This document shows, in pieces, positions 9,585 through 17,970 of a DNA stretch of 64,000 nucleotides. A program made the position numbers and the translations under genes. The notes under the pieces are model-generated. The model was not told where the DNA came from. It ran no database searches and was given only the letters and a program-made list of their open reading frames with translations. Source of the DNA: Candidatus Methanosuratincola subterraneus (lineage in GTDB: Archaea > Thermoproteota > Methanomethylicia > Methanomethylicales > Methanomethylicaceae); contig RXGA01000001.1 of the NCBI GenBank assembly GCA_004028775.1, forward strand, positions 248,001 to 312,000. Direction: 5' to 3'. The first letter of the stretch is position 1. The number at the start of each line of letters is the position of its first letter.

Positions 9585-9848
9585 TCAGAGTGCAGAGATT
9601 ATCATGCTCACTATCAGGAGGGCCCAGCCCAGGAGTATAATTATCCCGAGTATCTTCTTTCCCGCGCTCACCACCACGAGCAGAATGTATGCTGCGGTGA
9701 GCGAGACGAGCAGGGCTATGGTGCTCGCAAACGCCTCTGAGAGTTCGGGGTTTACCTTGAAGAGCGTCATGCTCAATATGCTCTCTATTGCCCACCTCAG
9801 CCCGTTGAACGCAATTCCTATCAGGTTTATTATCCATCCGAATTCCAT
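9585..9848 (-). CDS. Small membrane protein of unknown function
   Basis: An 87 aa protein made up almost entirely of three hydrophobic segments (WIINLIGIAFNGLRW, STIALLVSLTAAYILLVVV, ILGIIILLGWALLIVSMII) with a short charged loop after the second. I chose the ATG at 9848, which has GGATC a few bases upstream and an AT-rich box (CTTTATTAAA) further up; the frame is open 13 codons more. It sits tail-to-tail with tadC and might belong to the pilus locus, but there is no direct evidence. The plus-strand frame over the same DNA is a shadow. Confidence 0.55.
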   Translation of the reverse strand: MEFGWIINLIGIAFNGLRWAIESILSMTLFKVNPELSEAFASTIALLVSLTAAYILLVVVSAGKKILGIIILLGWALLIVSMIISAL

Positions 9849-9949
9849 TTTGATCCGTTTTAATAAAGCGCAGATGCAATATAACACTAACGGAGGTCCA
9901 ATCCTGGGGTCCTGATCCCCTGCAGGGAATACTGCTGGGCATCATTGCG

Positions 9950-10462
9950 TCAAAAAGTCAAATCCTTGCCCTTTTCCTTCCTGACCTTTTCCCTCATCTC
10001 GTTGAACCAGGAGGGGAGCCTGATCTCGCCCCCGAGGTCTTGCGGCACATGCGGCTTGATGTCGAGCACAGGCGTCCCGTCGTACAGGTCGAGCCCCTCG
10101 ACCTCCAAGACATTCCCAACCCTCCTTACAAGCCTGACCACGCTCAAGGCGATAGGGTTCGGCCTATGGGGGGACCGGGTATTGAATACTCCGACCTCAG
10201 GGACTTTTTTGGGGTCGTCGGCATACTTGGCAAGCCACTTCGGCCTGACCTTCAGCACCTTCCTCTCAGCGGCTTTGACCCTGTCCAAGAAGGCGACTAC
10301 TATTATGTGCGAGAATCCCTCTATGCCTTCGAGCCCCTCGGAGTACTCATTGAAGATCTCGATCCTCCCTGGGACCCCATCGAAGCTTTCGCCCACTTCT
10401 GAGTCGGCGCATCCTGTCCTGACGATGCCGATCGGACTGATCACAATCTCCTTGAGCCTCAT
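9950..10462 (-). CDS. trmO: TrmO-like tRNA methyltransferase (t6A37 N6-methylation)
   Basis: TrmO/UPF0066 family, which methylates N6-threonylcarbamoyladenosine at position 37 of tRNA using SAM in a small beta-barrel fold. Visible family motifs are SPIGIVRT near the N-terminus, GFSHIIVV, the signature TRSPHRPNPIALSVV and LDIKPHVP. I chose the ATG at 10462 (MRLKEIVISP); an in-frame start at 10507 would add 15 residues with no family similarity. The gene follows the thioredoxin-like gene on the same strand with a 63 bp gap and may be cotranscribed. Confidence 0.88.
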   Translation of the reverse strand: MRLKEIVISPIGIVRTGCADSEVGESFDGVPGRIEIFNEYSEGLEGIEGFSHIIVVAFLDRVKAAERKVLKVRPKWLAKYADDPKKVPEVGVFNTRSPHRPNPIALSVVRLVRRVGNVLEVEGLDLYDGTPVLDIKPHVPQDLGGEIRLPSWFNEMREKVRKEKGKDLTF

Positions 10463-10525
10463 TGAGCGCAAACCCCCGAGTCCGCCATGCCCAGATCCGC
10501 CGCGCAACCCTTTGCTGTCCCAATA

Positions 10526-10822
10526 TCACGCAAGCGCCTTCGCTTTTTCGCTTATCTTTTTGCACAGAAACTCGAAGAACTCGTCCCCGATCTTGCCCAT
10601 GTACCTCTTCCCGGAGACGAAGACTGCAGGGGTCGACTCGACGCCCATCTTCTCAGCCTCCTTGAACCCCTCTTCGGTATCAATGTCGTACTTGATGAGC
10701 CTGACGGCCTCTTGGCTCGAGTTCAGCTCGCTTACCTTGGAGGAGATTATCCTGTCTGCAGCCTGGCAGCCCGCGCAGTTCTCGGACTTGAAGAGGACGA
10801 CCTCTATCGGGAGCCCTGGCAT
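10526..10822 (-). CDS. Thioredoxin-like small redox protein
   Basis: A 98 aa thioredoxin-fold protein with the active-site pair Cys16-Ala-Gly-Cys19 (SENCAGCQ) and the cis-proline region ESTPAVFVSG. The CAGC centre differs from the CGPC of true thioredoxins and is nearer to archaeal glutaredoxin-like or dimeric redoxin types, so the substrate is open. The gene starts in a divergent promoter region shared with the ZPR1-like gene. Confidence 0.72.
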   Translation of the reverse strand: MPGLPIEVVLFKSENCAGCQAADRIISSKVSELNSSQEAVRLIKYDIDTEEGFKEAEKMGVESTPAVFVSGKRYMGKIGDEFFEFLCKKISEKAKALA

Positions 10823-10849
10823 TTGCGGTCACATTGATCGTTCTGTGCA

Positions 10850-10860
10850 AACCATATATA
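10850..10860 (+). promoter_or_regulatory. Box A of the ZPR1-like gene
   Basis: ACCATATATATC is centred about 22 bp before the ATG at 10875, so the message should be leaderless or nearly so. Confidence 0.5.
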
Positions 10861-10874
10861 TCTTGTTTTGATAA

Positions 10875-11396
10875 ATGCCTCTGGTCGATATGGGAAAGCG
10901 CGAGCATCTTTCATACAAGGCAGTCTGCCCGGGCTGCGGCGAGGATACCCTTGCGGTCGAGGAGCTCTACGACGAGATCCCGGGGCTGGGCATGGCCGTC
11001 TTGGTCTCGATGTTCTGCCCGAAGTGCGGTGTTAGGGCATACCACGAGATCCCGCTTGAGAGCAGGGGCATAAAGAAGATAGAATTCCGGGTCTCGGGCG
11101 GGAAAGACCTCAGCGCGAGGGTGATAAGATCACCCAGCGGGAAGATCCTGATACCAGAGCTGGGGCTAGAGCTTAGCCCTGGATCCAGGCCAGTCGGTTT
11201 TGTCACAAATGTCGAAGGTGTACTGCAGCGTTTCCTCGAGGTCGCCGAGCAGCTCGCGGGTATCGCGGAGGGCCCGAAGAAGGAAGAGGCAGAATTGGCG
11301 GTAAAGAGGATAAAGTCGGCAATGGGCGGATCCCTGCCCTTCACGATTATAATAGAGGACGACCTCGGGAACAGCGCTATAATACCGCCCGAGTGA
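10875..11396 (+). CDS. ZPR1-type zinc finger protein
   Basis: A single-domain archaeal member of the ZPR1 family. Four cysteines form one zinc ribbon (Cys18-Cys21 in CPGC, Cys48-Cys51 in CPKC), followed by the family beta-domain (ESRGIKKIEFRVSGG and FVTNVEGVLQRF). The ending LPFTIIIEDDLGNSAI is typical of ZPR1 domains. Eukaryotic ZPR1 has two such units and binds eEF1A; the archaeal role is not established. The 173 aa length is normal for archaea. Confidence 0.85.
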   Translation: MPLVDMGKREHLSYKAVCPGCGEDTLAVEELYDEIPGLGMAVLVSMFCPKCGVRAYHEIPLESRGIKKIEFRVSGGKDLSARVIRSPSGKILIPELGLELSPGSRPVGFVTNVEGVLQRFLEVAEQLAGIAEGPKKEEAELAVKRIKSAMGGSLPFTIIIEDDLGNSAIIPPE

Positions 11397-11399
11397 CTC

Positions 11400-12536
11400 T
11401 CATGCAGCAGCCAAAGCCTCTTCTAGATCCGCGATCAGGTCTTCTGTGTCCTCAAGCCCGACAGAGAGCCTGACGAGCCCATCGGTAATTCCGAGCTCTC
11501 TACGCTCCTCGGGGCTTATGTTCTTGTGCGATGACGACACTGGGTGGGTCACCAGCGTCTCTGCCCCTCCGAGGCTCGGGGCAGTCTTTATCAGCTTGAG
11601 CCCGCCCAGGAACCTCATCGCGCTCTCCATGTTTTCGAGCTCGAATGAGACCACGCCTCCGAACCCCCTCATCAGCTCCTTTGCCCTCTCGTGGTTGGGG
11701 CTGGATTCCAGTCCGGGGTAGTGGACCTTCTTTACCTTCTGGTGCTGCTCAAGGAACTCTGCTATAAGCTGCGCCTTCCTGTTCTGCTCCTCAACCCTGA
11801 GCTTCAGGGTCTTCAACCCCCTTATCACAAGGTATGCTGCGAATGGATCCAGGCTCCCCCCAAGGTTCCTCCTCCACTCCCAGGCGTTGTCTATGCCCTC
11901 CTTCGGTCCGATCAAGACCCCGGCGATCGCGTCGTTGTGGCCGCCCAGGTACTTAGTCGCGCTGTGCACCACATATTTTGCCCCTGCTTCGATCGGCCTG
12001 AAGTTTATGGGCGTGGCGAATGTGTTGTCGACGACCAAGGTGGCCCCATTCCTGCGGCAGGCCTCGGCGATCCCTTTGATGTCAGGCACATTCAAGGTCG
12101 GGTTGGTGATCGACTCGACGAAGACGAGCTTGGTCTCGCTGCCAATCTCCCCCTCCAGCTTGTCGTTCAGGACGCACTTGACCCTGATGCCGAACTTCTC
12201 AAGAGACCTCATTAGGATGAGGCTTGCCCCGTAGACCTCCTTCGAGGTAACAATTGTATCCCCTTGCCGTGTCAGGCTGAGCAGGAGGGTCGAGATCGCT
12301 GCCATTCCTGAAGAAAAAGCCAAGCAATCCTCTCCACTTTCAAGGGCTGCCATCTTCCTCTCGAGCAGGTTGACAGTCGGGTTGTCCTCCCTGCTGTACT
12401 TGAGGTCCCTGCCCCGTATCTGCTTCCCATTCGGGTGCTTGAAGATAGCTGTCTGGTAGATTGGCGGTATTATGTCGTCGCCCTCTGCACACCCGTGGTG
12501 GATCGCGGTAGTGCTCAAGCCCCTCCTTCTTGCCAT
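11400..12536 (-). CDS. Cys/Met metabolism PLP enzyme (cystathionine gamma-synthase/lyase family)
   Basis: PLP-dependent enzyme acting on sulfur amino acids. The motif HSATKYLGGHND carries the Schiff-base lysine (about residue 195), and SSGMAAISTLLLSL and VVDNTFATP are cofactor-binding regions of the fold. Cystathionine gamma-synthase, gamma-lyase, methionine gamma-lyase and homoserine sulfhydrylase are not separable here by eye. I chose the ATG at 12536 because a strong GGGGTG lies 8-13 nt upstream; a GTG three codons further out overlaps that signal. The gene stands alone, divergent from RNase HI. Confidence 0.87.
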   Translation of the reverse strand: MARRRGLSTTAIHHGCAEGDDIIPPIYQTAIFKHPNGKQIRGRDLKYSREDNPTVNLLERKMAALESGEDCLAFSSGMAAISTLLLSLTRQGDTIVTSKEVYGASLILMRSLEKFGIRVKCVLNDKLEGEIGSETKLVFVESITNPTLNVPDIKGIAEACRRNGATLVVDNTFATPINFRPIEAGAKYVVHSATKYLGGHNDAIAGVLIGPKEGIDNAWEWRRNLGGSLDPFAAYLVIRGLKTLKLRVEEQNRKAQLIAEFLEQHQKVKKVHYPGLESSPNHERAKELMRGFGGVVSFELENMESAMRFLGGLKLIKTAPSLGGAETLVTHPVSSSHKNISPEERRELGITDGLVRLSVGLEDTEDLIADLEEALAAA

Positions 12537-12678
12537 GTTCGGCACCCCGCATTATACTAACGATATTATATTTTAATCTATCTATTTATTATTATCAGTA
12601 ATAGAATCCCATTCTCGTGCCTTCCAGCCCGCAAGGTTTAAAGCCTAACCTCCCAACTAACGGGCGAGTGGAACCCCT

Positions 12679-13143
12679 GTGATCACGCTCTATTTCGATG
12701 GCCTCTGCATGCCAAAAAACCCGGGTGGCGTGGCCACTTTTGGGTATGTTATTTATTCAGATGGAAAGAAGCTCAACGAGGGATGCGGCTTCGTCGGGGC
12801 GGGAATGCTAGGCGACGACGTCTCAAACAATGTCGCGGAGTACCACGCGCTGATCAGGGGTCTTGAGCACCTCCTCTCCATAGGCTACGGCGGCGAGGTC
12901 GAGATAAGGGGCGACAGCCAATTGGTCATAAACCAGCTCTCCGGAAAGTATGCGGTCAGGGCCAGGCGTCTGGTGGCTCTCCACAGGAGGGCGGAGGATC
13001 TCCTTAAGCGCTTCAGCAAAGCCACCCTCAAATGGGTCCCAAGGGAGGAGAACGAAGAGGCAGACCGCCTGAGCAGGGTGGCTTTCGAAGAATTCCTTAG
13101 GGGGCACTATGCTGAGTACAAAAGGTACTATGGATCGTCGTGA
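12679..13143 (+). CDS. rnhA: Ribonuclease HI
   Basis: Type 1 RNase H, which cleaves the RNA strand of RNA-DNA hybrids. All four metal-binding acids are present: Asp7 (YFDGLC), Glu54 (NNVAEYHAL), Asp79 (RGDSQLVI) and Asp129 (EEADRLSR). It starts with GTG; a box A (GGTTTAAAGC) lies near 12634-12643. The length of 154 aa is normal. It lacks the basic handle region of E. coli RNase HI, as do most archaeal forms. Confidence 0.9.
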   Translation: MITLYFDGLCMPKNPGGVATFGYVIYSDGKKLNEGCGFVGAGMLGDDVSNNVAEYHALIRGLEHLLSIGYGGEVEIRGDSQLVINQLSGKYAVRARRLVALHRRAEDLLKRFSKATLKWVPREENEEADRLSRVAFEEFLRGHYAEYKRYYGSS

Positions 13144-13241
13144 ATTCCAGCCTTAAAAATTCCAAATCGATTTGAACGCATAAATAAATTCTTTAGAAAG
13201 GGTTATAACAAAAAACGACTTTTATGATTAGTGTGGTATTG

Positions 13242-15689
13242 ATGCAGCGCAAGGCACTACTGGTCGCGATTCTGCTGTTGCTCTTTCTCAACAGCATTGC
13301 CCTGCCTATGGATTTAGGGCTTGATGAATCTCCCATTGAGTCGTATATTGTGATCGAGAACGCCTCTGTCGCCGTCTCTGGAGATAACGGTGTTGCCTCG
13401 ACGGCAACGTCCAATTTGGGGGATTTCTCAATAATTGATGGGCTGGCAGCCGGCACTTATGACGTGGAGGTCTCAGCCCCCGGGTACATCAGCACTTACC
13501 TAAGCGGGGTGAACATTTACGCTGGGTACCTGAAGGACCTTGGCGTGATCAACCTGAGCCCATCTGCACGAATCGAGGGGATGGTTGTCGGGCCGAATGA
13601 CGAACCTATATCCAACATATCTTTGCGCCTTGTTGACGAAGGGAGCGGTTCGGTTGTGGCATTCGCCCGATCTTCCGCCTCAGGGGCATTCGCCTTTGAT
13701 TCGAACGTTAGGAGTGGCAATTATTCAATAATCGGGTACATAGATCCTTACTTCCCCGCGTCTGGCTTTGGTTACATTACTGGATCTGTCAGCGGCATCG
13801 CTGCGGTTGAGGGGCAAACGACATCAGGGGTCCTTATCCGCCTCAACCCATCGGGCATAATTGTTGGCACGGTCAAGGATGAAAGCGGATCGCCTGTGGC
13901 GGGGGTGACGTTGAGGGCTTTCAGCATCGACGGGCAATCTAGGTTCGCTTTCGCAAAGGCCGACAGCCTAGGGCGGTTCAACATATCGACGAACCTCCCC
14001 AGCGGCAGGTACAACCTGACGATATACGATGTAACCGGTTTTGTCTTTGATCCGATCTCGGACTCCGCCACTGTGAATTTGACTGCAGGATCTACATCGA
14101 CCGTTAACTTCGTACTCAAGCGCTCTGGGATCATCTCGGGTAGGATCGTTTATTCGGATGATTCTCCGGCTGGATCAATACTCGTCTATGCCTTCAGCGG
14201 CGACAACAGGTACTTCGGCTATGCCTACTCGAATTCAGACGGTACTTACTCGATAAACACAGGGCTTGGTACTGGAAACTATACCGTCATTGCCAACAAC
14301 GAATTCTCGAAATCCAAGACTGTGCTCGTTACGGCTGGTCATGAGACAAAGAATATTGACTTCAAGCTCTCCACGATTGGGGCTTCAAAAGTAATGATCT
14401 CCGGGAGGGTGCTCGACTCCATGAACAGGCCAATATCTTCAGCCATGGTATTTTCCCCTTCGGACTACACGTCGAGCTCGGATGATGGGAGCTATACAAT
14501 CGAGATTGCCCTGCCCGCCGGTCAAAGTTCTATTGCTGTGCCACTGACGGCATCGAAAAGGGGGTACTATGACGGCGAGATTAACGTCACTGTCGTTGCT
14601 GGTCAAGGGGAAGTCCGGGCAGACATAACCCTGGTCGAGATGCCGAAGGGTTCCATTGCTGGAAAAGTTGTCTACGGACCCCCAAAGGAGAGCACGGCGC
14701 TCACCATAGGTTCTGAGTATGCAAACGTCATGGCAGGCCAAGAGGTAACTGTTTTCGGTTCGTCCCCGGCTTCAGGAGACGGCACAGTGGTGTATTTTGT
14801 GTCCAAGAACGGTACGGGTTTCATGTACGCGGGGAACTCATCAATGACTGACGGCAGGTTCGCATTCAGCTTCGTCCCAGATGCCCCTGGCATGATATGG
14901 ATAAGGGCATACTGGTCAGGCGACAATCAATACAACCCCGTCGAGTCAAACACATTGTCCATCGAGGCGTTCTCCCCCTCCTCGAAGACCCCTGTGGAGA
15001 TAGCGATGTCTTCGCCGGCTGCCAGCGTCCCCCCTGGATCAAGGATCAAGTTGACCGGGACCGCCGCCCCGCTGAAGGATGGGGTGTTGCGGCTATACGG
15101 GTCGGTGAACGGCTCGGGCTTCAATCAAATCGCCAACCTTACCCTGATCGAGGGTACCTTCTTCCACACAGTGGCGCTCAATGAGGGTGGCGTCTACTCA
15201 TTCTACGCAGTCTGGCCGGGCAATGCCAGCCATTTCGCCAACAAATCAGGGGTCGTCACTGTTACGGTGACCCCAGGTTTGAAGGTGACCCCTACAGTTA
15301 CGCTAAATTCATCCAAGAGAACGGTCACTCTCTCAGAGAATGTGACCTCGGTTCCTGTTGCCATCTACGGCAGGATTTACCCGCCGATCGCCGAGACCCA
15401 GGTTATAATCACCGTCACCGACCCCACAAACGTGAAGACGAATATGACCGTGAACACGAACGACTCTGGGTTCAGCCTACAGCTTAACTTGAACAAACGC
15501 GGGACCTGGTCCGTGGTAGCCGGCATACCTGAGGGGCAGATATACGCCTCGTCCGCCTCTTCACCCCTAGCGATCACCGCTGAATATTCTGGGGGCGCAG
15601 ACAATACGATGATTTACATCATCGGGGTTGGGATCGTAATCCTGGCGCTCGCAGTCGTCCTCTTCATCGTATTCTCCAAGGGCAGGTGA
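13242..15689 (+). CDS. Large surface protein with carboxypeptidase-regulatory-like repeats
   Basis: A secreted or cell-wall protein of about 815 aa. It begins with a hydrophobic signal (ALLVAILLLLFLNSIALP), continues as repeated beta-sandwich modules, and ends with one membrane helix (MIYIIGVGIVILALAVVLFIV) and a basic tail. Modules near residues 50-440 resemble CarboxypepD_reg domains (repeated patterns such as ISGRVLDSMNRPISSAMV and GTVKDESGSPVAGVTLRA). Later modules at about 470-780 are Ig-like, with many NxS/T sites. I chose the second ATG (13242) because GTGGT precedes it; 13224 is possible. It is probably a structural or adhesive envelope protein. Confidence 0.75.
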   Translation: MQRKALLVAILLLLFLNSIALPMDLGLDESPIESYIVIENASVAVSGDNGVASTATSNLGDFSIIDGLAAGTYDVEVSAPGYISTYLSGVNIYAGYLKDLGVINLSPSARIEGMVVGPNDEPISNISLRLVDEGSGSVVAFARSSASGAFAFDSNVRSGNYSIIGYIDPYFPASGFGYITGSVSGIAAVEGQTTSGVLIRLNPSGIIVGTVKDESGSPVAGVTLRAFSIDGQSRFAFAKADSLGRFNISTNLPSGRYNLTIYDVTGFVFDPISDSATVNLTAGSTSTVNFVLKRSGIISGRIVYSDDSPAGSILVYAFSGDNRYFGYAYSNSDGTYSINTGLGTGNYTVIANNEFSKSKTVLVTAGHETKNIDFKLSTIGASKVMISGRVLDSMNRPISSAMVFSPSDYTSSSDDGSYTIEIALPAGQSSIAVPLTASKRGYYDGEINVTVVAGQGEVRADITLVEMPKGSIAGKVVYGPPKESTALTIGSEYANVMAGQEVTVFGSSPASGDGTVVYFVSKNGTGFMYAGNSSMTDGRFAFSFVPDAPGMIWIRAYWSGDNQYNPVESNTLSIEAFSPSSKTPVEIAMSSPAASVPPGSRIKLTGTAAPLKDGVLRLYGSVNGSGFNQIANLTLIEGTFFHTVALNEGGVYSFYAVWPGNASHFANKSGVVTVTVTPGLKVTPTVTLNSSKRTVTLSENVTSVPVAIYGRIYPPIAETQVIITVTDPTNVKTNMTVNTNDSGFSLQLNLNKRGTWSVVAGIPEGQIYASSASSPLAITAEYSGGADNTMIYIIGVGIVILALAVVLFIVFSKGR

Positions 15690-15756
15690 TCCCTTCCTGC
15701 CATACCCAATCTTTTTAAAGATCGCCATTATAGACTCTGAAACCGCAGGTGTCGCT

Positions 15757-16659
15757 ATGAAATTCGCCACATTCGAGCAAGGCTCAAAACTCTTCCCCGG
15801 CGTCGTTGCCGGAGAATACCTGGTCCGCCTGGACTCCTTCGAGCCGATCAAGGAGATCATAGGAGGGGCAGATCTCAGCCTCCTCTCCTTCATAGAGCTC
15901 GCAGACGGGGCCCTCCTCTCGTCTCTTAAGGGAGCGGTTGATTCCCTTTCCGGATCCGACCTGATCGGAATGGAGGAAAGGCGAGAAGCAGTCAGGCTGA
16001 ATGAAGCACGCCTGAGGGCACCGATCACGAGGCCCCCTGCAGTATTCTGCCTCGGCTTCAACTTCAGGTCGCATGCGCCCGAGCTAAAGAGGCCTGTCCC
16101 TGAAGTTCCGGTCGTGTTCATGAAGCCTTCGAGGTCTGTCGTCGGTCCTGGCGATGAGATCGTGCTGCCCAAAGCCTCAGCGAGAGTTGACTACGAGGTC
16201 GAGCTCTGCGTCGTGATCGGGAAGGGCGGGCGATACATCCCGAGATCCGAGGCATACTCGAGGATCTTCGGGTATACTGTCCTCAACGACATAACAGCGA
16301 GAGACATACAGCAGAGGGACTTCTCCCTCGCCCGACCGTGGCTGAGGTCGAAAGGCTTCGACACATTCGCCCCCATCGGGCCCTTCATTGTCACCGGAGA
16401 TGAGATCGGAGATCCGATGTCGCTCTCCCTTTCATTGAGCGTGAATGGTGAGGTCAGGCAGAGCTCGAGGACAAGCGAGATGATCTTCGATGTCCCATCT
16501 GTGGTCGAGTACATCTCCTCTTTCACGACCCTGGAGCCTGGGGCGCTCATTGCAATGGGGACGCCTGAGAAGATAGGGCAGCTCCACGACGGGGACGTTG
16601 TCGAGGCAACAGTCGAGAGGATAGGGACGCTCAGGAACAGGGCAGTGCTGGAAAGATGA
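15757..16659 (+). CDS. Fumarylacetoacetate hydrolase family enzyme
   Basis: FAH-fold hydrolase/isomerase acting on 2-oxo or acylpyruvate-type acids with a divalent metal. The core carries the family motifs FCLGFNFRSHAPE, DYEVELCVVIGKGGRYI (metal-binding acids), GYTVLNDITARDIQ and GFDTFAPIGPFIV. The length of 300 aa fits the single-domain fold with an N-terminal extension of about 85 residues. Homologues include acylpyruvases, oxaloacetate decarboxylases and HpcE-type isomerases; the substrate cannot be chosen. A TTTTTAAAG box A lies about 40 bp upstream. Confidence 0.85.
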   Translation: MKFATFEQGSKLFPGVVAGEYLVRLDSFEPIKEIIGGADLSLLSFIELADGALLSSLKGAVDSLSGSDLIGMEERREAVRLNEARLRAPITRPPAVFCLGFNFRSHAPELKRPVPEVPVVFMKPSRSVVGPGDEIVLPKASARVDYEVELCVVIGKGGRYIPRSEAYSRIFGYTVLNDITARDIQQRDFSLARPWLRSKGFDTFAPIGPFIVTGDEIGDPMSLSLSLSVNGEVRQSSRTSEMIFDVPSVVEYISSFTTLEPGALIAMGTPEKIGQLHDGDVVEATVERIGTLRNRAVLER

Positions 16660-16666
16660 CCATGGA

Positions 16667-16677
16667 TTTTTATATAG
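16667..16677 (+). promoter_or_regulatory. Box A of the geranylgeranyl reductase gene
   Basis: TTTTTATATAG lies about 35 bp before the ATG at 16711, giving a leader of around 12 nt. Confidence 0.45.
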
Positions 16678-16710
16678 AAGCGGGATTATCGTTTACGGGG
16701 GCTTAACGAA

Positions 16711-17874
16711 ATGGACTATGATGCCGTGGTCGTGGGCGCTGGCCCTGCAGGACTGATGGCTGCGAGGAAGATCGCTTCCAAGGGCTTCTCGGTTTTGATC
16801 CTTGAGAAGGAGAAAGACCTCGGGACTAGGGCATGTGCCGAGGCAGTCTCGGTTTCGGCCTTCGAGACTGCTGAGATCCCTCCGTCCTCATCCCTCATCT
16901 CCAACACAATAAACGGGGCATACGTCTTCCCTCCCGACGAGACAAAAGGCGTCAAGATCTCTGGGGGGGACTACCGCGGGTACATACTCAACAAGCAGCA
17001 GTTCCTTTACGCCTTGGCAAGCCAGGCGGTCTCCGCGGGTGCCGACCTCGAGATGCGATCCGAGGTCAAGGACGTCAAGATGGAGGGCGGGGTTGCAAAG
17101 AGCCTGATTTATTCCCACAAGGGCGAGGACAAGGAGATCACGTTCAAATACCTCGTTGGCGCGGACGGTGTCGGATCAAGGGTCGCCAAGTCATGCAGTT
17201 TCGACCTTTCAGGCTTTGAGATCATCCCTACTATACAGTATGTGATGGTGAATTGCAAGGTCCCAGAGAAAGACATCATACGCATCTACATGGGCAATGA
17301 AGTTGCCCCTCTAGGGTACGTCTGGATATTCGCAAAGAACGAGTATGTCGCCAACGTTGGGATAGGCGTCAGGGGCAAGCCAGCGAAGCCATACCTCGAC
17401 AGGTTTATCGCCTCCCACCCCGATATTTTTGAGGGATCAAGGGTCGTGAAGGAGGGGGGCGGCGGGGTTCCGGTCGGCGGCCAGATCAGGGAGATTGTAA
17501 AGGGTAACGTCCTACTCTGCGGGGACTCTGCTGGGCAGGTGATCCCGATCACAGGCGGAGGCATCAGGACAAGCATGGGGGCAGGGAGCATAGCAGGCGC
17601 CTGCGTCGCGGAGGCGCTGGAAGCAGGAGATTCCGGGGCGCTCAGGAAATACCCTGCCTCGTATGGCGAGTACTGGGGGGCGAGGATAAGCAGGAGCCTC
17701 AAGGTGCTCAGGGCGCTCGAGACACTCGGAGATGACGACCTGAACCTCCTCGGTTCGATGATGAGCGGCGATGACATCGTCGACCTGGCGAACGGCCTCG
17801 ATGTGAAGAGGGTCGTAGCGAAGTTCTCGAGGCACCCCATCCTCGCGATGAAGATTGCCTCAAAGATACTCTAA
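16711..17874 (+). CDS. Geranylgeranyl reductase family flavoprotein
   Basis: FAD-dependent reductase that would saturate the isoprenoid chains of archaeal lipids (digeranylgeranylglycerophospholipid reductase group). The N-terminal dinucleotide motif is VVVGAGPAGLMAARKIA, followed by EKEKDLGTRACAEAVS. The second FAD motif is VLLCGDSAGQVIPITGGGI, and YLVGADGVGSRVAK lies between them. At 387 aa it matches the family. Paralogues that reduce quinones exist in archaea, so the lipid role is likely but not certain. A T-rich stretch right after the stop may end transcription. Confidence 0.85.
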   Translation: MDYDAVVVGAGPAGLMAARKIASKGFSVLILEKEKDLGTRACAEAVSVSAFETAEIPPSSSLISNTINGAYVFPPDETKGVKISGGDYRGYILNKQQFLYALASQAVSAGADLEMRSEVKDVKMEGGVAKSLIYSHKGEDKEITFKYLVGADGVGSRVAKSCSFDLSGFEIIPTIQYVMVNCKVPEKDIIRIYMGNEVAPLGYVWIFAKNEYVANVGIGVRGKPAKPYLDRFIASHPDIFEGSRVVKEGGGGVPVGGQIREIVKGNVLLCGDSAGQVIPITGGGIRTSMGAGSIAGACVAEALEAGDSGALRKYPASYGEYWGARISRSLKVLRALETLGDDDLNLLGSMMSGDDIVDLANGLDVKRVVAKFSRHPILAMKIASKIL

Positions 17875-17876
17875 AT

Positions 17877-17893
17877 ATTTTTTTATGTTTTAC
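17877..17893 (+). terminator. T-rich terminator candidate after the reductase gene
   Basis: The stop codon is followed by ATATTTTTTTATGTTTTAC. Archaeal RNA polymerase often terminates at such oligo-T runs without a hairpin. Confidence 0.35.
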
Positions 17894-17970
17894 AGTTTTT
17901 GCACAAATATGACAGTAGAAAGTTTAATTAATGGTTTGTATTTATAATCATAACGAAGGAACGGGTCCTG

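Noticed and set aside
9604-9915. 103-codon plus-strand frame opposite the small membrane protein
   Set aside because: The minus-strand frame has clear transmembrane organisation and start signals, whereas this one is low-complexity Ser/Ala/Arg with no ribosome site.
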